Of a DNA stretch of 46,367 nt, positions 24,031-34,649 are shown one piece after another. Under the pieces are notes generated by a model. That model had not been told where the DNA came from. It saw only the letters and a list, made by a program, of their open reading frames with translations, and made no database searches. Origin of the DNA: Desulfuromonadales bacterium (GTDB lineage: Bacteria; Desulfobacterota; Desulfuromonadia; Desulfuromonadales; BM103). Position numbers and translations under genes: made by a program. The first letter of the stretch is position 1. Every line of letters starts with the position of its first letter. The DNA lies in assembly GCA_030630015.1 (NCBI GenBank), contig DAOVNV010000001.1, positions 1-46,367 on the forward strand, written 5' to 3'.

Positions 24031-25389
24031 CTATCCGGCTATAGATTTTTTTAATGATTCTAGTGTGTTGCGAAGTTGAAAATCTTCTTTCATTAATCTT
24101 TCAATCTTGTTTATTGCATGGATGATTGTCGAGTGATCTTTCCCACCGAATTTTTCCCCTATTTCAGGATAAGAAGCCGATGTTAACTGACGTGCAAGAT
24201 ACATAGCTATCTGCCTGGGGAGAACAATTGCTTTATGACGTCTGGCAGATTTGATATCTGAAATTTTGACATTGAAATGGAGACAGACTTTTTTAAGGAT
24301 TTCTTCGACACTTAATTCTTTATTTTTCTCAACCAGAATGTCCTTGAGAACCTCTTGGGCCATGTCCAGGTTAAGAGGTGTCGAAGTCAAACTGGCATAG
24401 GCGCCAATCCGGATTAGATAACCTTCAAGTTCCCTGACGTTACTGCAAACGGAATTGGCTAAAAATAGTGCGACATCTTCGGGAAGATCAATATGATTCT
24501 GTTCAGCTTTCATTTTTAGAATAGCCTGTTTTGTCTCTATGTCCGGAGGTTGTATGTCGGCAATCAAACCCCATTCAAATCTTGATCTTAACCGATCTTC
24601 AAGTCCGGGAATCTCTTTTGGAAATTTATCTGATGTGACGACGATTTGCTTGTGTGACTCATAAAGAGCATTGAAGGTATGAAAAAATTCTTCCTGAGTT
24701 CTTTCTTTGCCGGCAATAAACTGGATGTCGTCAATCAAAAGAATGTCCATAGAGCGAAACTTGTTGCGAAACTCGTCCATGCGATTGTATCTGATCGAGT
24801 TTATCAGTTCGTTCATGAATTTTTCGGATGTATAATAACACACCCGTGTACCAGGGGCTTTTTTGAGGATGGAATTGCCTATAGCGTTGACAAGGTGAGT
24901 CTTGCCCAGACCGACGCCTCCGTAAATAAAAAGGGGATTGTATGTGGTTGCCGGGTTATTGGCAACGGCAACGGCGGCTGCACAGGCAAACTGGTTAGAG
25001 GAGCCCGATACGAATTCATCAAAGGTATATTTCTGGTTAATATTGATGTCGTTTTGAGGCTCATTTTTAATAATGTTGCCCTGTACGCTGTTAGGCAATG
25101 CACTGGTGTTTTTCAAGGGGTGACTAGGAGGGGGGAGCGTGTCTCTTGCCTGTCCAGAAACATTGATCTGAAGTTTATAAGTGACCGCCGAAAGATCGGT
25201 AAGAACTTTCTGGATCAGTTTGGCATAGTTGTCCTTGACCCAATCGAGGATAAACCGGTTGGGGACTTCCAGAACAATCAGGTTCTGTTCCACCTTGATC
25301 AGTTTAAGGGGTTTTATCCAAGTATTGAAATGTTGTGGATTAAGATTTGATTCGAGTTGAGTGAGTGTGTCCTGCCAAAGTTTATTCAT
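24031..25389 (-). CDS. dnaA: Chromosomal replication initiator DnaA
   Basis: This 452-residue AAA+ protein opens the origin and loads DnaB. Domain I starts MNKLWQDTLTQLESNLN. Domain II is a short Pro/Asn-rich linker (about 80-118). Domain III has Walker A GGVGLGKT (157-164) and Walker B ILLIDDIQ. Domain IV ends with the DnaA-box-binding signature GGKDHSTIIHAINKI near residue 417. I start at ATG 25389 because this matches the family N-terminus and GGA lies seven bases upstream. An ATG at 25401 is also possible. The frame is open to a GTG at 25446, which is inside a DnaA box. Autoregulation is likely from that box pair. Confidence 0.97.
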   Translation of the reverse strand: MNKLWQDTLTQLESNLNPQHFNTWIKPLKLIKVEQNLIVLEVPNRFILDWVKDNYAKLIQKVLTDLSAVTYKLQINVSGQARDTLPPPSHPLKNTSALPNSVQGNIIKNEPQNDININQKYTFDEFVSGSSNQFACAAAVAVANNPATTYNPLFIYGGVGLGKTHLVNAIGNSILKKAPGTRVCYYTSEKFMNELINSIRYNRMDEFRNKFRSMDILLIDDIQFIAGKERTQEEFFHTFNALYESHKQIVVTSDKFPKEIPGLEDRLRSRFEWGLIADIQPPDIETKQAILKMKAEQNHIDLPEDVALFLANSVCSNVRELEGYLIRIGAYASLTSTPLNLDMAQEVLKDILVEKNKELSVEEILKKVCLHFNVKISDIKSARRHKAIVLPRQIAMYLARQLTSASYPEIGEKFGGKDHSTIIHAINKIERLMKEDFQLRNTLESLKKSIAG

Positions 25390-25438
25390 ACTCGAATCCA
25401 TAGCTGTCGCAGCAAGTGAGACAATCGGCGAAGCATAA

Positions 25439-25470
25439 TTATCCACAAGTTTTTTAACAGGTGTGGATAA
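25439..25470. promoter_or_regulatory. Inverted pair of perfect DnaA boxes upstream of dnaA
   Basis: TTATCCACA (25439-25447) and its reverse complement TGTGGATAA (25462-25470) face each other across 14 bases, 50 bases upstream of the dnaA start. The following bases to about 25530 are AT-rich. The pair is suited to DnaA autorepression and to forming the upstream half of a bipartite origin. Confidence 0.8.
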
Positions 25471-25613
25471 CTAAAATAATTACCTGTTTTCAAGGAGTTA
25501 TAAAATATATATGGGATTAGATAACTGCTGTTACAAGTTACCAAAGGCCATGTTCTTTTGCAAGTGAAAACTGAGAAAAGGCAAAGGTCTAAAATCACAC
25601 AACCTTTTCATTC

Positions 25614-25641
25614 TTGACATTGTTGAGTAATTGTGTTTAAA
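25614..25641 (+). promoter_or_regulatory. Probable promoter of rpmH-rnpA
   Basis: A perfect -35 TTGACA (25614-25619), a 16-base spacer and TTTAAA (25636-25641, four of six) lie 63 bases before the rpmH start. No better candidate is visible in the gap. Confidence 0.55.
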
Positions 25642-25703
25642 ACTGCTTCTTTACAAAAAATTACTCGCATTGCTTTTAATAAAAGAAGGAGTTGAACAGA
25701 ATC

Positions 25704-25853
25704 ATGAAACGGACCTATCAACCAAGCAGGATTCGTCGTAAGCGTACCCACGGTTTTCGCAAAAGGATGCGCACCAATGGCGGCAGCAATATTTTGAAAA
25801 GACGTCGTGCCAAGGGCCGTAAGCAACTGGCCGCAACCATTCCCTCCAAGTAG
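25704..25853 (+). CDS. rpmH: Ribosomal protein bL34
   Basis: This 49-residue, very basic ribosomal protein of the large subunit starts MKRTYQPSRIRRKRTHGF and contains KRRRAKGRKQLAA, the family's hallmark pattern. AAGGAG lies about 12 bases before the ATG (AGAAGGAGTTG upstream). It is the first rightward gene from the origin and is followed by rnpA, the near-universal bacterial order. Too short for a 60-residue ORF cutoff, hence easily missed. Confidence 0.97.
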   Translation: MKRTYQPSRIRRKRTHGFRKRMRTNGGSNILKRRRAKGRKQLAATIPSK

Positions 25854-25900
25854 TTTATACGTCTGGACCTTGATCCGGTAAAGAGTGGGCGGCAGGAAGG

Positions 25901-26251
25901 ATGTTTTCCTTTCCACCAGAAAGCCGTTTGCATAACTCCAGCCAATTTTCAGCAGTGTGGCAGGAGGGGTGCAAGTATCATACGGCACACCTGATTCTGA
26001 TTGCCGCCCCCGGCTTGACGCCCAGGACGCGCTTGGGCATAACCGTAAGCCGGAAAGTCGGCAACGCCGTTTGTCGCAATCGTATCAAAAGGTGGACCCG
26101 GGAGTACTTTCGCCGTCACTGTGCGTGTCTGACGCCGCCCATTGATGTCAACGTGGTTGCCAAACGGCATGCCGGTATCCTCTCTCACGATGAACTCGAT
26201 CAGGAACTTCGAAGCGCCTTTGCCCGCCTGGAGGCCGATGGTCATGTTTGA
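25901..26251 (+). CDS. rnpA: Ribonuclease P protein component
   Basis: This 116-residue basic protein assists the RNase P RNA in maturing tRNA 5' ends. The RNR signature is visible as KVGNAVCRNRIKRWTREYFR (residues 52-71). The start ATG 25901 is preceded closely by AGGAAGG (a short spacing). Its last eight bases overlap the start of yidD. The RNase P RNA gene is not in this window. Confidence 0.95.
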   Translation: MFSFPPESRLHNSSQFSAVWQEGCKYHTAHLILIAAPGLTPRTRLGITVSRKVGNAVCRNRIKRWTREYFRRHCACLTPPIDVNVVAKRHAGILSHDELDQELRSAFARLEADGHV

Positions 26252-26489
26252 ACGTGTGGTATTGCTGACGATCAGGTTCTATCAGAGATTCATCTCACCT
26301 GCGACACCGCCAACCTGCCGTTTTTACCCTACGTGTTCCTCTTATACCAGGGATGCTGTTGTACGTTTCGGCCCCTTTCGGGGCCTCTGGATGGGTATGA
26401 AACGCATTGCACGTTGCCATCCCTGGCACCCGGGCGGATACGACCCGGTTGAAGAATTGTCAAACCGGAACGAACTGGAGAACATTTAA
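26244..26489 (+). CDS. yidD: Membrane protein insertion efficiency factor YidD
   Basis: This 81-residue amphipathic, membrane-associated protein helps YidC-dependent insertion. The family core is clear: FYQRFISPATPPTCRFYPTCSSYTRDAV, with the conserved Cys residues, and CHPWHPGGYDPV. I choose ATG 26244 because GGAGG (26230-26234) is nine bases upstream and the protein then starts at the usual MFERVVLLTIRFYQ; an ATG at 26238 is too close to that site. The start overlaps the rnpA stop, implying coupling; yidC follows after three bases. Confidence 0.93.
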   Translation: MFERVVLLTIRFYQRFISPATPPTCRFYPTCSSYTRDAVVRFGPFRGLWMGMKRIARCHPWHPGGYDPVEELSNRNELENI

Positions 26490-26492
26490 AAG

Positions 26493-28148
26493 ATGAACGA
26501 AAATAAAAACGTTGTCCTTGCCTTGGTGCTTATGCTGGTTGTTTGGATGGGCTTCTCGGTGCTTTTCCCGCCGCAGGAAACATCTCAGCCGGAGCAGCAG
26601 ACAACCCCTATTCAGGAAGCAGTTTCAAAAGATCCAGTTGAAAAGGTCTCTCCGGTTGCGGAGGCAGCGCCTGTCAAGCGTGAATCGGCTATGTCTTTGG
26701 CGACGGCATCTGACGAGGCCGTTCCGCAAGCTCCGGTGGCTCTGAATGCTCCCGCCAGGGAGATCACCGTCGAGACGGCTAAATACAGGGCCACCCTGTC
26801 TTCTTCGGGTGCACGACTGACAGCTTTTGAGCTCAAGGATTACCGGTCGACCGCTGACCCGCAGTCGGCGCTGGTCCAGTTGATCAATTCGGAGTCCCTG
26901 CGCTATGCAACTTTGCGCACCGTTGGCACGGAGGGCTTTTCCCTTCCCTCAGATTCACCATATGAAATAGATTTTCAGAATGATTTCATTGAGTTAGAAG
27001 AAGGAAAGACTCAGGAGCTCCGTTTTAGAAGCGTCACAGCCTCCGGCCTGGAAGTCGTCAAGACGTTTATTTTCAAGGATGGTCATTACTCTATTGATCT
27101 TAGTACATCGATCCGTAATTTGGGTCCGGGTCCTTTGACGGGGGGGCTGGATCTTGCCCTGGTCAAGTACTGGGATGATGATGAGGAGCGTGATGCCTAC
27201 TCCTTCGCCGGGCCTGCTACCCTGGCGGATGACAAGGTCGACGAGGTCAAGGTCAAGAAACTCAAGGACGAGGCGCCGGTCTACGGCAAGGAAGCCGTCT
27301 GGACCTCGATTCAGTCCAAATACTTTATCGATGTCATCGCGCCGCTAGGTGATTCCTTCGAGCAGATCCGCTTGTCGCGCGACAATGACAGGATTCAGAA
27401 TACCATCAAATCCACACTCCTTACCCTGCAGCCAGGTGCAGCGAAGCAACTCGATTACTTCCTGTTTTTCGGACCCAAGGATATTGAGATTCTCAAGGCA
27501 GAGGGCCACAAGCTCGACAAAACAATCGATTTCGGATTTTTTGAAATACTGTCCAAGCCGCTGCTGTATGTCTTGATCTTTTTCTACGGTTTCCTGAAAA
27601 ATTACGGTCTTGCCATCATCCTGCTGACGATTATCATCAAGATCCTGTTCTGGCCCCTGACGCACAAGAGCTATGCGTCGATGAAGGCGATGCAGAAGCT
27701 TCAGCCGGAGATGCAGAAAGTCCGGGAACGTTTCAAGTCCGACAAGGAGCGCCTCAACAAGGAACTGATGGGGCTTTACAAAAAGCACCGTGTCAATCCG
27801 ATGGGCGGTTGCCTGCCGATGCTGGTCCAGATTCCGGTGTTCTTTGCTCTTTATAAGGTTCTGTTGGGTTCTATTGCTCTGCGTCATGCGCCGTTTGCCA
27901 TGTGGCTGACTGACCTGTCTGCCAAAGACCCATACTATATTACGCCGGTTCTGATGGGCATCAGTATGTTTGTCCAGCAGAAACTGACGCCGACGACAGC
28001 CGATCCGATGCAGGCCAAGATTATGACCTTCCTGCCGGTTGTTTTCACCTTTATGTTCCTGAATTTCCCCTCGGGACTGGTTATTTACTGGCTGGTCAAC
28101 AACCTGCTGACGATTGTTCAGCAATACTACATTCACCGCAAGGCCTGA
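26493..28148 (+). CDS. yidC: Membrane protein insertase YidC
   Basis: This 551-residue inner-membrane insertase acts alone or with SecYEG. It has an N-terminal membrane anchor (residues 7-24), a large periplasmic P1 domain typical of Gram-negative YidC (to about residue 345), and five hydrophobic segments in the Oxa1-like core. The core contains LTHKSYASMKAMQKLQPEM and the loop NPMGGCLPMLVQIPVFFALYKVL. Length and domain order are normal. It follows yidD directly. The jag gene that often comes next is absent here. Confidence 0.97.
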   Translation: MNENKNVVLALVLMLVVWMGFSVLFPPQETSQPEQQTTPIQEAVSKDPVEKVSPVAEAAPVKRESAMSLATASDEAVPQAPVALNAPAREITVETAKYRATLSSSGARLTAFELKDYRSTADPQSALVQLINSESLRYATLRTVGTEGFSLPSDSPYEIDFQNDFIELEEGKTQELRFRSVTASGLEVVKTFIFKDGHYSIDLSTSIRNLGPGPLTGGLDLALVKYWDDDEERDAYSFAGPATLADDKVDEVKVKKLKDEAPVYGKEAVWTSIQSKYFIDVIAPLGDSFEQIRLSRDNDRIQNTIKSTLLTLQPGAAKQLDYFLFFGPKDIEILKAEGHKLDKTIDFGFFEILSKPLLYVLIFFYGFLKNYGLAIILLTIIIKILFWPLTHKSYASMKAMQKLQPEMQKVRERFKSDKERLNKELMGLYKKHRVNPMGGCLPMLVQIPVFFALYKVLLGSIALRHAPFAMWLTDLSAKDPYYITPVLMGISMFVQQKLTPTTADPMQAKIMTFLPVVFTFMFLNFPSGLVIYWLVNNLLTIVQQYYIHRKA

Positions 28149-28250
28149 GCCGTTTCGCGCGTTTCGTGTTGTCTGCTGATTAGGGCTTTTCCGACCGCAC
28201 GACGTGCTTTTCAGGCTGTCTCTGGACCTTTGGCAGGCCGGGGATGACCG

Positions 28251-29621
28251 ATGGTCCCTACCGATACAATTATTGCTCCGGCGACTCCACCCGGTGAGGG
28301 TGGAGTCGCCATCGTGCGCCTTTCCGGCCCGGATGCAGAAAACTGCCTGGCCGGTTTTTTTGTTGGCAAGCGTTCTCCGTCGCAGATGGTTTCGCACCAC
28401 CTCTACCATGGCCGTCTTTGCCGGCCGGACGGTGTGCTTATTGACGAAGTCCTCGTTACCATCATGCGTGCTCCCCGTTCATATACCGGTGAAAATGTTG
28501 TCGAAATCCACTGTCATGGTGGTTCCAGGGTCATGAGCAGTATTCTTGATCTGTTTATGTCCACCCCGGTTCGACTCGCCCGTCCCGGCGAGTTCACCGA
28601 GCGGGCCTTTTTAAATGGCAAGCTCGACCTGGCCCAGGCGGAGGCCGTTGCGGACATCATCCAGGCCAGGTCGGAGCGGGCTTGCCGAGTGGCCCTCGGG
28701 CAGTTGGATGGGCGCTTGTCGCAACTGATTTATCGGTTTGCAGACCAACTGAAGGATATTCTGACACTCGTTGAAGCACATGTTGATTTTCCGGACGATG
28801 AGGTCGGTGCTCTCGACCAGGGGGCGGTTGCGGAGCAACTGTCTGCTCTTTCCGGCGAAATGTCCAGGCTTGCGGACAGTTTCGACACCGGGCGCGCCCT
28901 ACGCGAAGGCATCAGCGTGTTAATCCTTGGCCGCCCCAATGTCGGCAAGAGTTCGCTGATGAATGCCCTGCTCGGTCAATCCCGTGCGATTGTCACCGCC
29001 ATTCCCGGTACGACTCGAGATACGCTGGAAGAGCAGATGGTTCTCGGTGGATTTCCAGTGCGCCTGATCGATGCGGCTGGGGTCCGGTCAACTGACGACC
29101 CCGTTGAGCACGAGGGGGTTCGCCGGGCCAGTGAAAAAGCTAGCGCGGCGGATCTGATTCTGCTGGTCATTGATGGTTCGCAAGAACTGACTGACGAAGA
29201 TCGTATGGCGATGGCCCTTTGCTCTGCACCCAGAACCCTGACTGTGGTCAACAAGGCCGACCTTGCGTCAGCCTTTCCCATGTCGGAGTTCTTGCACTTT
29301 GGTCAGCCGATCGCGATTTCAGCCCGCTCTGGTGATGGCCTGAGTGCACTTCAGGCTGCTATCGTTGACAGGCTTGGCGGAAGCTCTGGGGGAGATGTTG
29401 GAGAAGATGTTGTGATCATGGAGCGGCGTCATCGGGAGGCGCTTATTCAGGCCCTGGCTGCCATGACGCTTGCTGCCGTGGCCATCGACTCAGGCGCCCC
29501 TCTGGAGTGTCTGGCTCTGGAAATTCGTGAAGGCCTGTCCGCGCTTGGGTTGATTACCGGCGAAACGACCCCGGACGAAATCCTTGACCAGATATTCGGC
29601 CGGTTTTGTATTGGTAAATAG
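28251..29621 (+). CDS. mnmE: tRNA modification GTPase MnmE
   Basis: This 456-residue GTPase works with MnmG to make 5-(carboxymethyl)aminomethyl-uridine in the tRNA wobble position. An N-terminal folate-binding domain (IAPATPPGEGGVAIVRLSG) and a helical domain flank the G domain: GRPNVGKSS near residue 227, DAAGVR and NKAD. The C-terminus is FGRFCIGK, the family's essential CxGK motif. GGGGA lies seven bases upstream of ATG 28251. A parS site begins five bases after the stop. Confidence 0.97.
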   Translation: MVPTDTIIAPATPPGEGGVAIVRLSGPDAENCLAGFFVGKRSPSQMVSHHLYHGRLCRPDGVLIDEVLVTIMRAPRSYTGENVVEIHCHGGSRVMSSILDLFMSTPVRLARPGEFTERAFLNGKLDLAQAEAVADIIQARSERACRVALGQLDGRLSQLIYRFADQLKDILTLVEAHVDFPDDEVGALDQGAVAEQLSALSGEMSRLADSFDTGRALREGISVLILGRPNVGKSSLMNALLGQSRAIVTAIPGTTRDTLEEQMVLGGFPVRLIDAAGVRSTDDPVEHEGVRRASEKASAADLILLVIDGSQELTDEDRMAMALCSAPRTLTVVNKADLASAFPMSEFLHFGQPIAISARSGDGLSALQAAIVDRLGGSSGGDVGEDVVIMERRHREALIQALAAMTLAAVAIDSGAPLECLALEIREGLSALGLITGETTPDEILDQIFGRFCIGK

Positions 29622-29626
29622 GCGTA

Positions 29627-29642
29627 TGTTTCACGTGAAACA
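29627..29642. promoter_or_regulatory. parS: Chromosome-partition site parS
   Basis: The 16-bp perfect palindrome TGTTTCACGTGAAACA is exactly the parS consensus bound by chromosomal ParB proteins. It lies in the mnmE-mnmG gap, about 3.6 kb from parB and 4.2 kb from the dnaA upstream box pair. It would nucleate the ParB sliding-clamp complex that positions the origin. I saw no second perfect copy in the window. Confidence 0.95.
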
Positions 29643-29746
29643 TTACTGTGGTCCGTCAAGTCCGACAGCCTCCTGGGGTGTGGGCTGTGCCGCCACTGGG
29701 TGGCGGTTCTGCCGCCGATCTTCTGGTCAAGAACAAAGGTGTTGTG

Positions 29747-31590
<1,844 letters not shown>

Positions 31591-31591
<1 letters not shown>

Positions 31592-32265
31592 TGGCGACCG
31601 TTGGTGACAGGCTGGCCGCTCTGCTGGCGATGCAGAAGATAGAGCTTTCAGACGGGCAGGTCGCGCAGTTGGTCTGGCTGGTGCAGGAGTTGCTGCGCTG
31701 GAACCGCAGTCGGAACCTGACCGCCATCACACAGCTCGACGAGATACTTGAAAAACACATCATTGATGCGTTGACCTTGCTGCCCTTTGCCAGGTCGTCC
31801 AGGCGGATGCTCGATATCGGTTCGGGCGCGGGCTTTCCGGCTTTGCCACTCAAAGTGGCCTGTCCGCAACTCGAGGTTGTTTCGGTCGATGCCGTGGCGA
31901 AGAAGATCTCGTTTCAAAAGCATGCGGTGCGTTCGCTCGGCCTGGATGGGTTCACCGCGCTGCATGGCCGTGTGGAGGAACTGGGGGCTTCGTCAGCCTT
32001 TGAGGGCGGGTTTGACCTGGTCACCGCGCGTGCCGTGGGGAAACTGACTTTGCTCGCGGAGCTGGCGGCCCCTTGCTTGGCCGCTGGCGGACACTTGGTT
32101 GCGATGAAGGGCCCCGAGGGAACCAACGAACTGGAAGAGTACCGAGCTCAACTGAAGGCGCAGGGCTGGGCGACTCGTCATGAGTTGTTGCAGCTGCCGG
32201 AATCCGGAGCACAGCGCTGCCTGTTGATTTTGACCCGCGAAAGGGGGTTAAAACGCAACATGTAG
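31591..32265 (+). CDS. rsmG: 16S rRNA (guanine527-N7)-methyltransferase RsmG
   Basis: This 224-residue SAM-dependent methyltransferase modifies G527 of 16S rRNA; loss gives low-level streptomycin resistance in other bacteria. The SAM-binding motif is MLDIGSGAGFPALPLK. RARAVGKL-type sequence appears as VTARAVGKLTLL. The ATG overlaps the mnmG stop (TGATG) with GAGG five bases upstream. The mnmG-rsmG-parAB order is common near origins. Confidence 0.96.
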
Positions 32266-32434
32266 TGGTCGTATTGATGTGAGTATCTAGATGTGGTGGG
32301 TTGCCCTGGGTGGGCAAAATTCCTTTTCAGAACCGGGTGGTTATGATAGTCTGAGCGACCTTGGCAGCCAGGTCATTGATAGTCCGACCGGTTGCTGGAT
32401 TCAGCAGAACTCAATTCAAGGAGAAAAAGAAGGC

Positions 32435-33199
32435 ATGGCCCAGATCATTGCCATCGCCAATCAGAAGGGCGGGGTTGGAAAAACCACCACTGCCGTTAAC
32501 CTCGCGGCTTCGCTGGCAGCAGCCGAGAAGCGGACCCTGCTCGTCGACCTGGACCCGCAAGCCAATGCGACCAGCGGGGTTGGTGTTGATTCGAGCGGGG
32601 AGGTGCAGACCGTTTATCATGCCCTGCTTGGTGCCGCCTCGGCGGCTTCGGTTTGCCGAACGACGACGCTTGAACAACTGCACCTGCTACCGGCCAACCC
32701 TGACCTGATCGGTGCCGAGGTGGAGTTGATTTCAGCCCTGGCCAGGGAAAATAAGCTCAAGACCGCCCTGAAAGAGGTGGTTGATGATTATGACTATATT
32801 CTGATCGATTGTCCGCCCTCACTCGGCTTGCTGACGATCAACGCGTTAACTGCTGCTGATGCGGTTCTGATCCCTCTGCAGTGCGAGTACTACGCCATGG
32901 AGGGCTTGAGCCAACTGCTGAACACGGTCCGTCTGATCCAGCAAGAGCTGAATCCACAACTGGCAATCCGGGGGATTCTCCTCACCATGTTTGATTCCCG
33001 CAACAATCTTTCCCGCCAGGTCAGTGACGAGATTCGCCAGCATTTTTCTGCACAGGTTTTTCAAACAATTATCCCGCGCAACGTTCGTTTGTCCGAGGCT
33101 CCAAGTCACGGACTGCCCGCACTGCTCTACGACATCTCGTCCAGTGGAGCCACGGCCTACCTCGATCTGGCGCGGGAGATCATTCGTACGGATCACTGA
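32435..33199 (+). CDS. parA: Chromosome-partitioning ATPase ParA (Soj)
   Basis: This 254-residue P-loop ATPase drives origin segregation and may regulate DnaA, as Soj does in B. subtilis. The deviant Walker A is KGGVGKTTT (residues 11-19), followed by LLVDLDPQANATSG and LIDCPPSLGLLTINAL. There is no N-terminal DNA-binding domain, so this is the short chromosomal type. The start ATG 32435 follows AAGGAG (32418-32423) and AAGG closer in; the open frame upstream to 32291 is not family-like. The stop is one base from the parB start. Confidence 0.97.
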   Translation: MAQIIAIANQKGGVGKTTTAVNLAASLAAAEKRTLLVDLDPQANATSGVGVDSSGEVQTVYHALLGAASAASVCRTTTLEQLHLLPANPDLIGAEVELISALARENKLKTALKEVVDDYDYILIDCPPSLGLLTINALTAADAVLIPLQCEYYAMEGLSQLLNTVRLIQQELNPQLAIRGILLTMFDSRNNLSRQVSDEIRQHFSAQVFQTIIPRNVRLSEAPSHGLPALLYDISSSGATAYLDLAREIIRTDH

Positions 33200-33200
33200 T

Positions 33201-34058
33201 ATGGCTAAAAGACCTGCCCTTGGTAAAGGGATCGGTGCGCTGCTTTCCTCGGCAACCCAGGAAGGCCGGCACAAATACTTTTTGTGTCCGGTTGAGGAGT
33301 TGCGGCCGCATCAGCATCAGCCGCGCAAGACATTCAACGACGACAAGATGGCTGAACTGGTCGCCTCGGTTCGCGAAAAGGGCGTTATCCAGCCGCTGGT
33401 AGTGCGTTGGGCTGAAGATCACTACCAGATTATTGCTGGAGAGCGGCGTTGGCGTGCCGCGCAGAAAGCGGGCTTGAAGGATGTCCCGGTTGTCATTCAG
33501 GATGTTTCGGAAGACTGGGCATTGGAGATGGCGCTGATCGAGAATATTCAGCGTGAAGATCTTAATCCAATTGAAGAAGCTGACGCCTACCGGAACCTGA
33601 TGGCAAGTTTCGACCTTTCTCAGGATGAGGTGGCCCGGCGTGTTGGGAAGGATCGTTCGACGGTGGCCAACGCCCTGCGTCTGCTGCGCCTGCCGGATGA
33701 GGTTCAGCAGGATGTGATCGAGGGGCGCCTGAGCATGGGACATGCCCGCACCCTTCTGTCTCTCGACGGCAAAGCGAAGCTGCAGGACGCCCGTAACCAG
33801 ATCGTCAGGAAACAGCTTTCCGTGCGTCAGACGGAAGCTTTGGTCAAAAAGCTTAAAGCCGGACCGCAACCAGGTTCGGAGCGCTTCAAGCAGGTTGACC
33901 CGGAGTTGGCCGACCTGACCAGTCGGCTGCAGCGCAAGTTGGGGACAAAGGTAAAAATTCAGCTAAAGGCTCGTGGAGCATGTGATGGAAAGATCGAAAT
34001 TGCTTTCCATTCAGCCGAGGAGCTGGAGCGTCTTCTGGAGTGGTTCGAACTCCGTTGA
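33201..34058 (+). CDS. parB: Chromosome-partitioning protein ParB (Spo0J)
   Basis: This 285-residue CTP-dependent DNA clamp loads at parS. The N-terminus reads MAKRPALGKGIGALLS, a typical ParA-interacting start. The CTP-binding and arginine-patch region contains AGERRWRAAQKAG and LIENIQREDLNPIEEADAYR. A helix-turn-helix (LSQDEVARRVGKDRSTVANALRLL) recognises parS, and a C-terminal dimerisation domain ends LLEWFELR. It follows parA directly. Confidence 0.97.
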   Translation: MAKRPALGKGIGALLSSATQEGRHKYFLCPVEELRPHQHQPRKTFNDDKMAELVASVREKGVIQPLVVRWAEDHYQIIAGERRWRAAQKAGLKDVPVVIQDVSEDWALEMALIENIQREDLNPIEEADAYRNLMASFDLSQDEVARRVGKDRSTVANALRLLRLPDEVQQDVIEGRLSMGHARTLLSLDGKAKLQDARNQIVRKQLSVRQTEALVKKLKAGPQPGSERFKQVDPELADLTSRLQRKLGTKVKIQLKARGACDGKIEIAFHSAEELERLLEWFELR

Positions 34059-34087
34059 CGCGCGGTTCTGCCACGGGGAACAGAAAC

Positions 34088-34504
34088 ATGTTTGGTAAAA
34101 AGGACAAAGAAATGATGCGCAAGGAAACACCGATTGAAAAAAGCGAAATCAAGGCTTTTCTCGGCCCCGGCAGCCAGTTCGATGGCAAGCTGGTTTTTAA
34201 TGAAATCGTCCGTCTGGATGGTGCTTTCCGCGGTGAGGTGACGTCCCGCGACACACTGATTGTGGGTGAGTCGGCCGACATCCAGGCAGACGTCGAAGTG
34301 GGCACTCTGATTCTGAGTGGACGCTTCCGGGGCAATATCAAGGCGTCAGCACGGGTCGAGTTGAGAGCTCCGGCTGATATTGATGGCTCTATCGAAACCC
34401 CGGCCCTTTCCATTGAAGACGGTGTCACCCTGAACGGGACGGTGACCATGAAGCGTGCCGGTGACACCGGCAGCAGCTCGGCGCCGGCAGCTGAAAAGAA
34501 GTAA
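34088..34504 (+). CDS. Bactofilin
   Basis: This 138-residue protein is a self-polymerising cytoskeletal protein of the bactofilin (DUF583) family. The beta-helical core is seen in repeating hydrophobic-glycine turns: LGPGSQFDGKLVFNEIVRLDG, FRGEVTS, LIVGESADIQADVEVGTLIL, RFRGNIKASARVEL and DIDGSIETPALSIEDGV. Flexible charged ends flank it. ATG 34088 is preceded by GGGGAA; the upstream open frame overlaps the parB end. In Myxococcus xanthus bactofilins cooperate with ParABS in placing chromosome ends, so its place directly after parB is suggestive. Confidence 0.92.
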   Translation: MFGKKDKEMMRKETPIEKSEIKAFLGPGSQFDGKLVFNEIVRLDGAFRGEVTSRDTLIVGESADIQADVEVGTLILSGRFRGNIKASARVELRAPADIDGSIETPALSIEDGVTLNGTVTMKRAGDTGSSSAPAAEKK

Positions 34505-34570
34505 TACCTGTTCACTGCAACAGGTCTGCAGCTAGTTCATTAATCCGCTTAACGCACCCCCCAAAAGTTC

Positions 34571-34599
34571 TTGACAGGGTTTATGGGCTATGGTAACAA
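34571..34599 (+). promoter_or_regulatory. Probable promoter of the ATP synthase operon
   Basis: A perfect -35 TTGACA (34571-34576), a 17-base spacer and TAACAA (34594-34599, preceded by TGG) lie 103 bases before atpX. The GTATAC operator-like palindrome is about 50 bases downstream of the -10, in the leader. A short 7-bp hairpin (ACCTGTT/AACAGGT, 34506-34525) without a T run precedes it and may mark the bactofilin transcript end. Confidence 0.55.
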
Positions 34600-34649
34600 T
34601 CCACTGCTTTTGAACCGGGAGTACGGCTTTTATTTAGACGCAGCTAATA

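Noticed and set aside
27345..28409. Leftward 354-codon frame opposite yidC and the start of mnmE
   Set aside because: Gln/Asn/His-rich antisense translation, spans two genes, no ribosome-binding site.
29648..29746. N-terminal extension of mnmG to the first in-frame start
   Set aside because: It would start six bases after parS and lacks a ribosome-binding site; the FAD-motif start MTDSYDVIVVGAG is the family norm.
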